Positions 16,775 to 26,722 are shown, counted from the stretch's first letter. The stretch: 64,000 nt of DNA from Pseudomonas mosselii (GCF_003205295.1 NZ_QJRP01000024.1:1-64000); one strand, 5' to 3'. A program made the numbers and translations. The notes: generated by a model not told the origin, from the sequence alone.

Positions 16775-18328
16775 CTAGCCCTTGAGCCACAGACTCTCGA
16801 AGCGCCAGGTACTGAACAGCGAGCGCTCGGGCTGCGCGCCGCCGACCCGGGTGCTGACACCATCGAGCAGGTCGGCATAGCCCCAGATCAGCATCCCGCC
16901 GCGTTCGTACTGCACCCGCTGTGCCCGGTGCACCAGCGTCTTGCGCCGTTCGAGGTCCGGCTGGGCCATGGCCGCGAGAAACGCCTCGCTGAACTCGGCA
17001 TCCTGGAAGTGGGTCTTGTTGGCCACCGCGAACGGCGCGTCGGTGTGGATCGCGCTGGCCAGGAACGGCGCGCCGATGCTGCCGCCGGTGCTCAAGGTCC
17101 AGTCGTCGCGCTGCGGACCCTGGAAGGTCGCCAGGTCCACCTGCCTGACCTTGAGCGTCACCCCGACCCGCCGCGCCTGTTCGGCCAGCACCAGCGCCGA
17201 GGCCAGGCCCGGCCCGGGCGTGGTCACCAGTTCCACCTCCAGGTCTGCCTGCCCCGCCTCCTTCAGCAGTTGCACGGCCCGTTGCGGGTCGTGGGGACGT
17301 GGCCCAAGGCTGTGGTCGAAGGTCGGGTCGAACGGCGCGTACAGGTCGTTGGCCACCCGGCCCTGGCCGTTGAGGGCGCGACGCACCAGTTCCTCGCGGT
17401 CGGCCAGCAGACGGAACGCCTCGCGCACCCGCGGATCGTCGAACGGTGGGCGGGAGGTGTTCATGTCGAACGACAGCCAGTTGCCGCTGACCGAGGTCAG
17501 CAGGCGCAGGCGCGGGTCGGCCTGCAGCACCTGCAGGTGCTCGGTGGCCAGCACGTTGGCCAGGTCGATCTGCCCGGCGCGCAGGGCGGCCAGGCGCCCG
17601 GTCTGGTCCTTGAAGTCGATGATCTCCAGCTCGTCGGCGTAGGGCTTGCCGGGCTTGAAATAGTTGTCGAAGCGGGTGAACAGCGAGCGCTGGCCCGGGG
17701 TGAAGCTCTTCAGCTTGTAGGGGCCGGCACCCACCGGATTGGTCACCGGGTGATAGTCCACCGGCACGATGCCGCCGAAGTTCACCCAGGTTTCCGGCAA
17801 CGGCAGGTAGCTGCGCCCCTCGCGGAACTCCAGGCGCACGGTGCGTGCGTCGAGTTTGACCAGGTTGTCGCGGTCGACCCAGTGCAGCAGCGCCGCGTAG
17901 GGCGAGGCCAGCTGCGGGTCGGTGAGGCGACGGATGGAGAAGATCAGGTCATCGGCGTCGATCGTCTTGCCGTGGTGGAATTCCAGCCCGGGCTTGAGGC
18001 GCAGGGTCCAGCTGCTGGCGTCGGCGTTGGGTTCGGCGAATTCGGCCAGGGCCAGGCGCGGCTGCATCTGCTCGTCCCATTCCCACAGCTTGCTGTACAG
18101 CGCGAAGCCGCGCACGATGCCGCCGCCGATGGGCTTGTGGGCATCGAGGTTGCCGGCCTGGTTGGCGTCGATGATGCCCAGGCGCAGGCGCCCGCCATGG
18201 CGCGGCTGGTCGGGAGCCGCGCTGGCCGGGGCGTCGCCTGGACCGCAACCGGCCAGCAGGCCGCCGGCGAGAATGCCGGCGCTGCCGAGCAGGCGCCGGC
18301 GGCTGATGGGGTAACCGTCCGTGGCCAT
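16775..18328 (-). CDS. Second peptide-type ABC substrate-binding lipoprotein
   Basis: 517 residues, family 5 binding protein, starting at the ATG at 18328. It has a Tat-like SRRRLLG (9-15) and a lipobox LAGC with Cys28. It is an evident paralogue of the protein at 8577-10133, with the same GNLDAHKP and EFHHGKT segments, but no permease or ATPase is encoded in its own operon. It therefore probably delivers a related ligand to the importer encoded at 10126-13806 (inference). It starts 4 bases after the monooxygenase stop, in the same operon. Confidence 0.87.
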   Translation of the reverse strand: MATDGYPISRRRLLGSAGILAGGLLAGCGPGDAPASAAPDQPRHGGRLRLGIIDANQAGNLDAHKPIGGGIVRGFALYSKLWEWDEQMQPRLALAEFAEPNADASSWTLRLKPGLEFHHGKTIDADDLIFSIRRLTDPQLASPYAALLHWVDRDNLVKLDARTVRLEFREGRSYLPLPETWVNFGGIVPVDYHPVTNPVGAGPYKLKSFTPGQRSLFTRFDNYFKPGKPYADELEIIDFKDQTGRLAALRAGQIDLANVLATEHLQVLQADPRLRLLTSVSGNWLSFDMNTSRPPFDDPRVREAFRLLADREELVRRALNGQGRVANDLYAPFDPTFDHSLGPRPHDPQRAVQLLKEAGQADLEVELVTTPGPGLASALVLAEQARRVGVTLKVRQVDLATFQGPQRDDWTLSTGGSIGAPFLASAIHTDAPFAVANKTHFQDAEFSEAFLAAMAQPDLERRKTLVHRAQRVQYERGGMLIWGYADLLDGVSTRVGGAQPERSLFSTWRFESLWLKG

Positions 18329-18332
18329 GGTG

Positions 18333-19532
18333 TCAGGCTCCGTTGGCGGCGTGCAGTTGCACGGGCGAGGTGGCGGGGCGGGTGAGCGGGGCGCGTTGGT
18401 CACGGAAATGCGGCAGGATGTGTTCGCCGATGCGGTAGGCCTCTTCCAGGTGCGGATAGCCGGCGAGGAAGAACAGGTCGATGCCGATGGTGTGGTATTC
18501 GCGGATCCGCGCCACCACGTTGGCGTGGCTGCCGACCAGCGCGCAACCCGGCGGGATGCCGATATAGCCGAAGCCGGTCCACACGTTGGGGTGGATGAAG
18601 AAGTCATCGAAGGCCCGCGCTTCGCCCTGCTCGGTGTATTCGTGCTCGTAGCTCAGCTTGCGCGCGGTGCGCAGCCCGGCATGAGCGGCCCGGGCCTTGA
18701 CCGTGCCCTTGGCCACGCCCTCGTCGAAGAAGCGTTTGGCCTCGGCCAGCGCGGCTTCCTCGGTGTCGCGGGTGATGACATCGATGGACAGGCCGAAACG
18801 GATATCGCCGCGCCCGTGCTTCAAGGCGCGTGCGCGGATATCGGCGATCAGCGCGGCGATTTCGTCGGGATGTTCGGCGCGCATCAGGTAGAAGTCGGCG
18901 TGCCGGGCGGCGAACTCCCGCGCCGCCTCGGACGAACCCGCGGTGCAGATCAGCGGCAGCTCGGCTTTCTTCAACGGCCCGCGCAGGCCACCGCCTTCGG
19001 CGCTGTAGTAGCGGCCCTGGTAGTGGAAATCGGGGTTGTGCCAGTAACCGCGCACCACGTCCATGAACTCGGTGGCGCGGGCGTAGCGCTCATCGTGCCC
19101 TTCGAAGTCGCCGACCTGGCGCTGGATCGCGTCCGAGCCGCCGTTGATGATGTTCCACACCAGCCGGTTGCCGGTGGCGCGCTGGTAGGTGGCGGCCTGC
19201 TGTACCGCCACCCAGGGCGTGTAGTGGTACGGCTGGAAGGCGGTGACGAACTTCAGCGTGCGGGTCTCGCGGGCCAGCAGCGAGCACACCGTCCACGGTT
19301 CCTCGCCGGTCGGCGCGTTGACCATCAGCGCGCCGCCGAAGCCGTTGATCTCGGCGGCACGGGCCACCTGGCCGAGGTAGTCGATGTAGCTGAAGTGATC
19401 GCCCACGGCGAAGCCCGAGACGGCCCCGGTGCTGGGGCCGCCGGCATGCCAGTCGCCGCGGTTGCGCGGGTCGCCCGGGAGGAACTGGGTCTCGCCGTGC
19501 AGCGGCAGGCGGGTGAAGAATTCGAGGCTCAT
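18333..19532 (-). CDS. SsuD/SfnG-like FMNH2-dependent monooxygenase (LLM class)
   Basis: 399 residues of the luciferase-like flavin monooxygenases. SsuD-type elements are visible: FVTAFQPYHYTP near residue 95, RLVWNIINGG near 122, the GHDERYAR motif near 144, and HPNVW near 318. It should oxidise an organosulfur substrate with reduced FMN supplied by a reductase encoded elsewhere. It is only distantly similar to the other monooxygenase at 7380, so the two probably act on different substrates. It sits between the secreted hydrolase and the second binding protein in a tight operon. Confidence 0.83.
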   Translation of the reverse strand: MSLEFFTRLPLHGETQFLPGDPRNRGDWHAGGPSTGAVSGFAVGDHFSYIDYLGQVARAAEINGFGGALMVNAPTGEEPWTVCSLLARETRTLKFVTAFQPYHYTPWVAVQQAATYQRATGNRLVWNIINGGSDAIQRQVGDFEGHDERYARATEFMDVVRGYWHNPDFHYQGRYYSAEGGGLRGPLKKAELPLICTAGSSEAAREFAARHADFYLMRAEHPDEIAALIADIRARALKHGRGDIRFGLSIDVITRDTEEAALAEAKRFFDEGVAKGTVKARAAHAGLRTARKLSYEHEYTEQGEARAFDDFFIHPNVWTGFGYIGIPPGCALVGSHANVVARIREYHTIGIDLFFLAGYPHLEEAYRIGEHILPHFRDQRAPLTRPATSPVQLHAANGA

Positions 19533-19547
19533 TATCGCGCTCCTGGC

Positions 19548-20771
19548 TTACTGGACACTGGGGTTGCAGATCGGGGTGACAGGCTGGCCGCTGATGACCT
19601 GGCGGGCGAACGGGATCGAGTCCCTGAGCGAGGCGTTGACCGTCTCGCTGTGGCCCAGGCCCTTGTACAGGTGGCCCTGGACCACGGAACCGGCCTTGCA
19701 GGCATCTTGCATCAGCGCCACCTGGGTGCTGGCGGCGGGGGTCTTGTCCTCGGCACCGGTGCCGATGAAGATCGGTTGCGCCAGCTTGAGGGTCGGGTAC
19801 GACACCTGGGCCATCCAGGCCTTGAGCTGGTCGCCCTGGTAGTCTTTTTTTGCATTGGCCGGGGTCAGCCCGCTGCCGACCACATCGCTGACCAGGGCGG
19901 ACAGGCAACTGCTGCGCGCCTGCTCGAACAGCGGCAGGGCCTTGTCGGTGTAGAAATCGCGCGGGTCGATGCTCGGGTCGTACTGCTGCGCCGCCAGCAG
20001 GGTGTAGAAACCGTAGGCCAGCGCCGGGTCGACCTTGTTCACATCCTGCTCGCCAACGTTCTTCGCGCCGATGGTGTAGATCACCCCGGTGCCGATGCTG
20101 CCCTTCACCCCCAGGTCCGGCGCGTAGGTAGCCGCATAGGCGCCGGCGGCGAAGGCCCCGGCGCCGCCTTGCGACTGGCCGACGATCAGCACCTTGTTGG
20201 CCAGGCCCGGCACGCCGGCGACCACGGCCTTGGCCGCGTCTAGGATGCCGTAGGCGGCCATGCGGTTGTTGAGCAGCGGGTGGCCGCCGGGTACGCCAAG
20301 GCCCTGGTAGTCGGTGGCGACGATGGCATAACCCTCGTCGAGCCAGCGGTTGAGGTACTGCACGTCACGGTACGAACGGCCAGCCCAGGACGGCGCGCAG
20401 ATATCGGCGACGCCCACGGTGCCATGGCCCCAGCTGGCCACCGGCCAGCCGCCGGCGGGCGCCTTGCCCCTGGGGATGAACAGCGCGCCGGAGACCACGA
20501 TCGGCGTCTTGCCGTCGATACCGTCCAGCGAGGTGTAGAGGATGCGTTGCGCGCTGGCGGCGTTGGGCAGGCTCAGGGCGCTGTCCAGCGGTTCGCTGCG
20601 CAGCAGCTTGCCGGGGGTGGCCGGGATGGCCTTGCTCCAGGTGTAGAACGCCGAGACCCGGCCGTCGCCCTGTTGCGGGTCGGGCTTGGGGGCGAAGGTG
20701 TCGGCGGCCACGGCGGCGATCGACAAGGCCAGGGCCGACAGGCCAAGGGCGAATGTAACGGGCAGTTTCAT
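19548..20771 (-). CDS. Secreted lipase-family alpha/beta hydrolase
   Basis: 407 residues with a Sec signal peptide (cleavage near residue 23, after AVAA). The alpha/beta-hydrolase nucleophile elbow GQSQGG lies near residue 198, an oxyanion-type HGT near 115, and a late His in GLGHSE near 374. The pattern resembles secretory lipases (LIP family). It is the second gene in a sigma-54-type operon otherwise made of uptake and desulfurisation genes, so a periplasmic ester or sulfate-ester cleavage before uptake is plausible but unproven. Confidence 0.75.
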   Translation of the reverse strand: MKLPVTFALGLSALALSIAAVAADTFAPKPDPQQGDGRVSAFYTWSKAIPATPGKLLRSEPLDSALSLPNAASAQRILYTSLDGIDGKTPIVVSGALFIPRGKAPAGGWPVASWGHGTVGVADICAPSWAGRSYRDVQYLNRWLDEGYAIVATDYQGLGVPGGHPLLNNRMAAYGILDAAKAVVAGVPGLANKVLIVGQSQGGAGAFAAGAYAATYAPDLGVKGSIGTGVIYTIGAKNVGEQDVNKVDPALAYGFYTLLAAQQYDPSIDPRDFYTDKALPLFEQARSSCLSALVSDVVGSGLTPANAKKDYQGDQLKAWMAQVSYPTLKLAQPIFIGTGAEDKTPAASTQVALMQDACKAGSVVQGHLYKGLGHSETVNASLRDSIPFARQVISGQPVTPICNPSVQ

Positions 20772-20786
20772 GGGCAGATCTCTTGA

Positions 20787-21854
20787 TCAGTGTTGGCTGA
20801 GCTGGGCGTCGAGGGACGGCCAGTAATGGGTAAGCTGCAGGTCGCTCAGGGCCTGGCGGGTGAAACCGGTGGCCAGGTCCGGGCCGATGTCGTAGGGCGT
20901 GCGGATCAGGCGGTTGTCCAGGGCATAGCGGGCCAGCGCCTGGTAGTGGGCCTTGAGCTGGGCATCGCTCTTCGGCGCCCAGCGCGCCTGCCAGCCCACC
21001 GGGTCGTCCTGGTCGTCGCGGCGCAGCACGCTCTCGGCCACCCCCGCGCGGGACGACAGCTTGTAGTAGGCGTCGCGGTTCTGTTCCTGGGAGATCCACC
21101 AGGCGGCCTTGACCCAGGCGGTGGCCACCAGTTGGGTGAGGTCGGCGTGCTGCTCGACGAAACGGTCGGTGGCCCACAGGTCCGAGACCAGTCGCCAGTC
21201 GTCGGCGCCTTGCTTGGTCGACCAGAGGATGCGTGCCACGCCCTTGTCTTCCAGGGCATAGGCCTCGTTGAGCAGCACCGCCGCATCCACCTTGCCCGCC
21301 GACACCGCCGCCGCGCCGACCTGCGGGTTGAGGTTGGCGATCTTGAAGTCGCTCAGTTGCAGCCCTTGGCTCACGAGGAAGTTGCTGAAGGCGAATTCCC
21401 ACGGCCGACCACGGTGCAGGGCCAGGCGCTTGCCCTTGAGGTCCTGGATACCGCGGACGTTGGAGTTGGCTGGCACCACCAGGTACACGTTGTTGCCACT
21501 GCCGCCGGGCACCACCAGCTTGCCCGGCACGTTGCCGGCGCCAGCGATCACCGAGGGCAAGTCGCCGCGCACGGCGAAGTCCAGGCTGTCGTTGCTGAAG
21601 CCTTCGTTGATCTGCGGGCCGGCGCCGGCATGGGGCAGGGCGACCCAGTCCAGGCTGATGCCGCGCTGGGCCAGCTGCTGGGCGAGCCAGCCATCCTCGA
21701 TCACCCGCCCGGGGATACCACCGAACACCGGCACACCTCCCTGGGTGAAGGCGACAATGGCGATGCGCACGGACTTGGGCGGCTCGCCGGCCCAGGTGGT
21801 GAGGCTCAACAGCAGGCCGAGCAGGGCGAGGCCATGGCGCCAGAGAATTTTCAT
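20787..21854 (-). CDS. SsuA/TauA-like ABC substrate-binding protein
   Basis: 355 residues, starting at the ATG at 21854, with a Sec signal peptide cut near residue 22 (TWA-GEP). The fold is that of NMT1/SsuA-type aliphatic-sulfonate or nitrate binding proteins; the segment DLKGKRLALHRGRPWEF near residue 145 is typical. No SsuB or SsuC genes adjoin it, so it either uses a permease elsewhere or acts as an orphan sensor. It is first in the minus-strand operon, directly behind a sigma-54 promoter. Confidence 0.82.
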   Translation of the reverse strand: MKILWRHGLALLGLLLSLTTWAGEPPKSVRIAIVAFTQGGVPVFGGIPGRVIEDGWLAQQLAQRGISLDWVALPHAGAGPQINEGFSNDSLDFAVRGDLPSVIAGAGNVPGKLVVPGGSGNNVYLVVPANSNVRGIQDLKGKRLALHRGRPWEFAFSNFLVSQGLQLSDFKIANLNPQVGAAAVSAGKVDAAVLLNEAYALEDKGVARILWSTKQGADDWRLVSDLWATDRFVEQHADLTQLVATAWVKAAWWISQEQNRDAYYKLSSRAGVAESVLRRDDQDDPVGWQARWAPKSDAQLKAHYQALARYALDNRLIRTPYDIGPDLATGFTRQALSDLQLTHYWPSLDAQLSQH

Positions 21855-21918
21855 GATGTTGTGCTCCCGACAGTGTGCGGGCCGCGTGCTTGAGCGGCCC
21901 AGGCGTTCGTCAGGCAGG

Positions 21919-21934
21919 AGCGAAATACATGCCA
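21919..21934 (-). promoter_or_regulatory. Sigma-54 (-24/-12) promoter for the minus-strand sulfur operon
   Basis: Read on the minus strand the site is TGGCATGTATTTCGCT. The GG and GC dinucleotides have exact -24/-12 spacing, with two mismatches to the consensus. Predicted start near 21907, about 50 bases before the binding-protein gene. The sequence TGCTGATC about 80 bases upstream (near 22014) is also found inside the candidate activator site at 5394-5417. Confidence 0.65.
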
Positions 21935-22068
21935 GGGCGCCGCTGGCAGGGCTGCAGCCCTTGTGCGGCAAGGGTTACGCGCTACAGCGAGGGCATTGTC
22001 GCGCGGTTCGAAGTGCTGATCGGCAGGCAGGCCGTTGCTGACCGGTTGTTGCTCTAGCAGCACTGCAA

Positions 22069-22144
22069 CGATTGGTTTTCTTTATATTCTTTAATCGAAT
22101 ATATAAATATTTATTAATAATTTTTCGGTCTAAATTGTTTCATG
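22069..22144. other. AT-rich spacer upstream of the sigma-54 activator gene
   Basis: A run of almost pure A/T lies in an otherwise GC-rich region between the divergent SsuA-like and activator genes. It fits a sigma-70 promoter with a LysR-type (CysB-like) or IHF binding region for the activator gene, as is known for sfnR in P. putida. No single -35/-10 pair stands out. Confidence 0.4.
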
Positions 22145-22182
22145 CACTATGAGGGCGCGCACACACTGCCAGGAATGCCCCC

Positions 22183-23244
<1,062 letters not shown>

Positions 23245-23299
23245 GCGAGTGCTGGCGAATGACGGCCATGCGCGTTTCCGTGTATGAGATCGCCCGGCC

Positions 23300-23782
23300 C
23301 TATGGGAGTAACTGTCTTGCTAAATTTCTAGAATCTGGCGCGATCCGTGTGGGAGCGGCCTTGTGTCGCGAAAGGGCTGCGCAGCAGCCCCGGCGATACC
23401 AGCTTGATGCACAAATCCTGGGGCCGCTACGCAGCCCTTTCGCGACACAAGGCCGCTCCCACAGGGGGACAGTTCCCTGCGCGACAGCGCAGCCCAAAGG
23501 GCTGGGCTGTTCTCCTACAGGTGTCGTGAATGCTACACGCCTGCCGGCCGTCTTGCCATCGACCCTGCTTACGCTGAGCACTTCACCGACCCTGACCTTG
23601 CGTCGGGGACTGGCCTTGCCGAGCACTGTCCGGGCGCCATCAGCCTCGACACGTACCAGTTCACCGTCGTCGACACACAGAATGCCGCATGGGCTTTCTT
23701 GTAAGGCGCGTAGGTAGGCCGAGTGCGTGGCCAGGGTGGCGAGCAGAGGAATCTGTTGCTCAAGGGCATCAAGAGGCCTCAT
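23300..23782 (-). CDS. Small hypothetical protein whose C-terminus is encoded by a REP
   Basis: Start chosen at the ATG at 23782, behind an AGGA ribosome site. Residues 1 to about 85 look like a real protein, beginning MRPLDALEQQIPLL with balanced composition and codon use. After that the frame runs through a REP pair and encodes REP-derived sequence until a stop at 23300. The ancestral stop was probably lost or lay near the REP boundary. No function recognised; the N-terminal part resembles conserved small Pseudomonas proteins. Confidence 0.5.
   Translation of the reverse strand: MRPLDALEQQIPLLATLATHSAYLRALQESPCGILCVDDGELVRVEADGARTVLGKASPRRKVRVGEVLSVSRVDGKTAGRRVAFTTPVGEQPSPLGCAVAQGTVPLWERPCVAKGLRSGPRICASSWYRRGCCAALSRHKAAPTRIAPDSRNLARQLLP
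23347..23467. repeat. Convergent REP pair
   Basis: Opposed GTGGGAGCGGCCTTGTGTCGC-type copies downstream of the activator gene. The minus-strand hypothetical reading frame continues through this element. Confidence 0.85.
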
Positions 23783-23874
23783 CGGGCTGTCCTGGAGTGG
23801 AGTCGCCCTGCAGTCTGGCACAGCGCTGCACTCACTGTTTCCCTGGTCCGCGTAGTCCGTTTCCCAAACCTGAA

Positions 23875-23897
23875 GCGGGGCCGTCGAGCGGCCCCGC
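23875..23897. terminator. GC-rich hairpin after the NTF2-like gene
   Basis: GCGGGGCCG and its reverse complement surround a 5-base loop, just beyond the stop of the minus-strand gene at 23915. There is no strong T-tract. Confidence 0.5.
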
Positions 23898-23914
23898 AGA
23901 TCCGGCGTCGGTCC

Positions 23915-24379
23915 TCAAAAGCCGAAGTCACTCAGCCCAGGGTGATCGTCCGGGCGGCGCCCCAGCGGCCAGCGGAACTTGCGCTCGGTCTCGCTGATGG
24001 GCTGTTCGTTGATGCTGGCGTGGCGGTTGCGCATCAGCCCGTCCTCGGCGAACTCCCAGTTCTCGTTGCCGTAGGCGCGGTACCACTGGCCGCTGTCGTC
24101 GCGGTACTCGTAGGCGTAGCGCACGGCGATGCGGTTGTCGGTGAAGGCCCAGAGCTCCTTGATCAGGCGGTACTCCAGCTCGCGGTTCCACTTGCGGGTG
24201 AGGAAGGCCTGGGCCTGCTCGCGGCTGCTGCAGAACTCGGCACGGTTGCGCCAGCGGGTGTCGAGGGTGTAAGCCAGGGCCACCTTGGCGGCGTCGCGGC
24301 TGTTCCAGCCGTCTTCGGCCAGGCGCACCTTCTCGATGGCGGTTTCACGGGTAAAGGGGGGCAGTGGCGGGCGGGTCAT
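23915..24379 (-). CDS. NTF2-like protein (DUF1348 family)
   Basis: 154 residues with the SnoaL/NTF2-like cone fold signature of DUF1348: DGWNSRD near residue 23, WRNR near 43, and the FRWPLGRRPDDHPGLS tail near 136. Such proteins are small and cytoplasmic, either enzymatic or ligand-binding, mostly with no assigned reaction. It stands alone, and a GC hairpin follows. The function is not predictable from context. Confidence 0.8.
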   Translation of the reverse strand: MTRPPLPPFTRETAIEKVRLAEDGWNSRDAAKVALAYTLDTRWRNRAEFCSSREQAQAFLTRKWNRELEYRLIKELWAFTDNRIAVRYAYEYRDDSGQWYRAYGNENWEFAEDGLMRNRHASINEQPISETERKFRWPLGRRPDDHPGLSDFGF

Positions 24380-24561
24380 TGTGCTCGATCCTTGTGGGGA
24401 GTGGGTGTGCAGGACCGAGATTAGACCTGTCGCAGGGCAGGGAGAATCGGTGCGCCGGACACTTCATAATTGTGCTCGGAGGAACAATCCGCGCGGGAGT
24501 GCCAGGCTTGGCTGTCTATAGTTACCCCACAAGCGACCCCCAGCCCCACTGGAGCCCACTC

Positions 24562-24753
24562 ATGAACCTGATCAGCCGCGAACCCTGGTGGCTCGTCCCG
24601 CCCAAGCCCGGGCAGACCGAGCAGGACCTGCACTGGGGCTACCTGGAAATCTACGCCGACGGCCGCACCGTGTTCGTCGACCAGCGCCCCAGTGAGCGGG
24701 AGCTGGCCGAACGCAAGAGCTGCCGTAACTTTCCCGACGCTGAAAAGCCCTGA
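24562..24753 (+). CDS. Small hypothetical protein (63 residues)
   Basis: Start at the ATG at 24562 with a GGAG site 7 bases upstream; the frame upstream lacks gene-like composition. It is Trp-rich and acidic, beginning MNLISREPWWLVPPKPG. No signal peptide or membrane helix is visible. It ends one base before the convergent yceH-like gene. Not recognised beyond being a plausible conserved Pseudomonas small protein. Confidence 0.55.
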   Translation: MNLISREPWWLVPPKPGQTEQDLHWGYLEIYADGRTVFVDQRPSERELAERKSCRNFPDAEKP

Positions 24754-24754
24754 G

Positions 24755-25396
24755 TCAACCTTCGAGCTGGGCCAGGCGCGCCTCCAGCGCCGCGACCCGG
24801 GCTTCCAGCGCCTCGATGCGCTCGTCCGCCGCGCTGGCGGAGCGGTTGCCGCCGTCCTGCTGGCGGGCGGCGAGAATCGCCTCGATCTCGGCCGGGTCGC
24901 CCAGGGCGTGGGTGTAGCGGTCTTCGCGCTGGCCGGCCTGGCGCGGCAGGTGCAGGGCCAGTTCGCGCGAGACCAGGCGTTCGAGCTGGTGCTGGACCTG
25001 ATCTACGTCCTCGAAGGCGTACAGGCGGTTGCTGCGGGTCAGCAGCTCGCTGAGGGTCTGCGGGCCGCGCAGGAACATCAGCCCCATCAGCACCAGCTGC
25101 GCCGGCACCAGCTCCAGGGCCTTGTCCACTCTATGCTCCCAGCGGTCGGCGCGGCTGCCCATCTGCAGGCGCGCCATCTCCTGGCCCTCCAGGTTGCGCA
25201 GGGCCTGGCCGACCTGGCCGGGCGTCAGGTTCATGACGGGTTCGCGGCTGGTCTTCTGGTTGCAGGCCAGGACCAGGGCATTGAGGGTCAGGGGGTAGGT
25301 TTCCGGGCTGGTGGCCTGCTTCTCGATCAGCGAGCCGAGCACGCGGATCTCGATGCTGCTGAAACGGCCTTCGCCGGTGGTTTCGTGTTCTGACAT
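24755..25396 (-). CDS. YceH-family protein (DUF480)
   Basis: 213 residues with the two winged-helix domains of the YceH/DUF480 family. The typical opening is VLGSLIEKQATSPETYPLTLN near residue 19, followed by ALVLACNQK and LLTRSNRLY. A short coiled coil of EALEARVAALEARL heptads ends the protein. The role is unknown; a DNA- or protein-binding regulator is expected from the fold. It is convergent with the small gene at 24562. Confidence 0.88.
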   Translation of the reverse strand: MSEHETTGEGRFSSIEIRVLGSLIEKQATSPETYPLTLNALVLACNQKTSREPVMNLTPGQVGQALRNLEGQEMARLQMGSRADRWEHRVDKALELVPAQLVLMGLMFLRGPQTLSELLTRSNRLYAFEDVDQVQHQLERLVSRELALHLPRQAGQREDRYTHALGDPAEIEAILAARQQDGGNRSASAADERIEALEARVAALEARLAQLEG

Positions 25397-25540
25397 GGCC
25401 CTGTCTCATTGCGAGGAAAAGGCCACTAGCCTAGGTAAAGCGTCGGGCTTAAGCAATCACTGCCGCCGTCGCGGGCCAGGCCTGCACGCATCACTCAGGG
25501 TATGAGCGATGGCGCAGCCGACCCGCTGCGGCGACAGCGG

Positions 25541-26722
25541 TCAGGCAGTGCTGCCCAATGCCGGGTCGCTGGCCTTGCCGCGCCCGCCCAGCCACACCAG
25601 CAGCAGGCCGGTCGCCGCCAGCAGGCCACCGGCCATCGGCACCGCCGCATAGCCCAGGTCCAGGCTGATTACCGCGCCACCCAGGGCGGCGCCGACGGCA
25701 TTGCCCAGGTTGAAGGCGCCCACGTTGATCGACGATGCCAGCCCCGGCGCTTCGGCGGCGGCGATCATCACCCGCATCTGCAGCGGCGGCACCACGGCGA
25801 AGGTGAACACGCCCCACACCAGCAGCGCCAGCGCGGTGCCGACATGGCTGCCCAGCACCAGCGGCATCAGCAGCATGATCGCCGCCAGCGCGCCGAGGAA
25901 GATCCGCGCGGCGCCGTCCAGCGACCAGTCGGCCAGCTTGCCGCCCAAGCTGTTGCCGAGGGTGAAGCCGACGCCGATCAGCACCAGGCCGAGGGTGACG
26001 AAACTGTCGGAGGCGCCGGTCAGCTCGGCCAGCACCGGGGCGACATAGGTGTACAGGGTGAACATGGCGCCGGCACCCAGTACCGTGGTGGCCATGGCCA
26101 GCAGCACGTTGGGGCGGGCGATCACCGCCAGTTCCTTGCGCACATGGGGCACGCTGCCGCGCTCGCCCTTGGGCAGGGCGTACCACAGTGCCGCGATGGC
26201 CAGCACGCCGAGCACCGCGGTGCCGGCGAAGGCCATGCGCCAGCCGACCTGCTGGCCGAGCCAGGTGGCCGCCGGCACGCCGCCGATGTTGGCGATGGTC
26301 AGGCCCATGAACATGGTGGCCACGGCGCTGGCCTGCTTGTCCCGGGGCACCACGCTGGCGGCCACCACCGCGCCCAGGCCGAAGAAGGCGCCATGGTTGA
26401 GGCTGGTGATCAGGCGCGAGAGAAGCAGGGTGTAGTAGTCCGGCGACAGGGCCGAGAGCAGGTTGCCGACGGTGAAGATGCCCATCAGCATCATCAGCGC
26501 GGCGCGCTTGCCGAAGCGGCTGAACAGCAGGGTCATGATCGGCGCGCCGACCATCACGCCGATGGCATAGGCGGTGATCAGCATGCCCGCGCTGGGGATG
26601 CTGGCGCCCACGCCCTCGGCGATCACCGGCAACAGGCCCATGGGGGTGAACTCGGTGGTGCCGATGCCGAAGGCGCCGATGGCCAGGGCGAACAGCACCC
26701 GTCTGGGGGAAAGCGTGCTCAT
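25541..26722 (-). CDS. MFS efflux transporter (DHA1, AraJ/YdhP-like)
   Basis: 393 residues with twelve predicted helices. The N-terminal GTTEFTPMGLLPVIA segment (residues 21-35) is typical of the AraJ/YdhP/sugar-efflux branch, and the loop 2-3 motif reads FSRFGKRAALM near residue 67. It lies 59 bases after the aldo/keto reductase gene on the same strand, and both are divergent from an AraC-type regulator. Export of a sugar-like or toxic compound is likely; the substrate is unknown. Confidence 0.85.
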   Translation of the reverse strand: MSTLSPRRVLFALAIGAFGIGTTEFTPMGLLPVIAEGVGASIPSAGMLITAYAIGVMVGAPIMTLLFSRFGKRAALMMLMGIFTVGNLLSALSPDYYTLLLSRLITSLNHGAFFGLGAVVAASVVPRDKQASAVATMFMGLTIANIGGVPAATWLGQQVGWRMAFAGTAVLGVLAIAALWYALPKGERGSVPHVRKELAVIARPNVLLAMATTVLGAGAMFTLYTYVAPVLAELTGASDSFVTLGLVLIGVGFTLGNSLGGKLADWSLDGAARIFLGALAAIMLLMPLVLGSHVGTALALLVWGVFTFAVVPPLQMRVMIAAAEAPGLASSINVGAFNLGNAVGAALGGAVISLDLGYAAVPMAGGLLAATGLLLVWLGGRGKASDPALGSTA

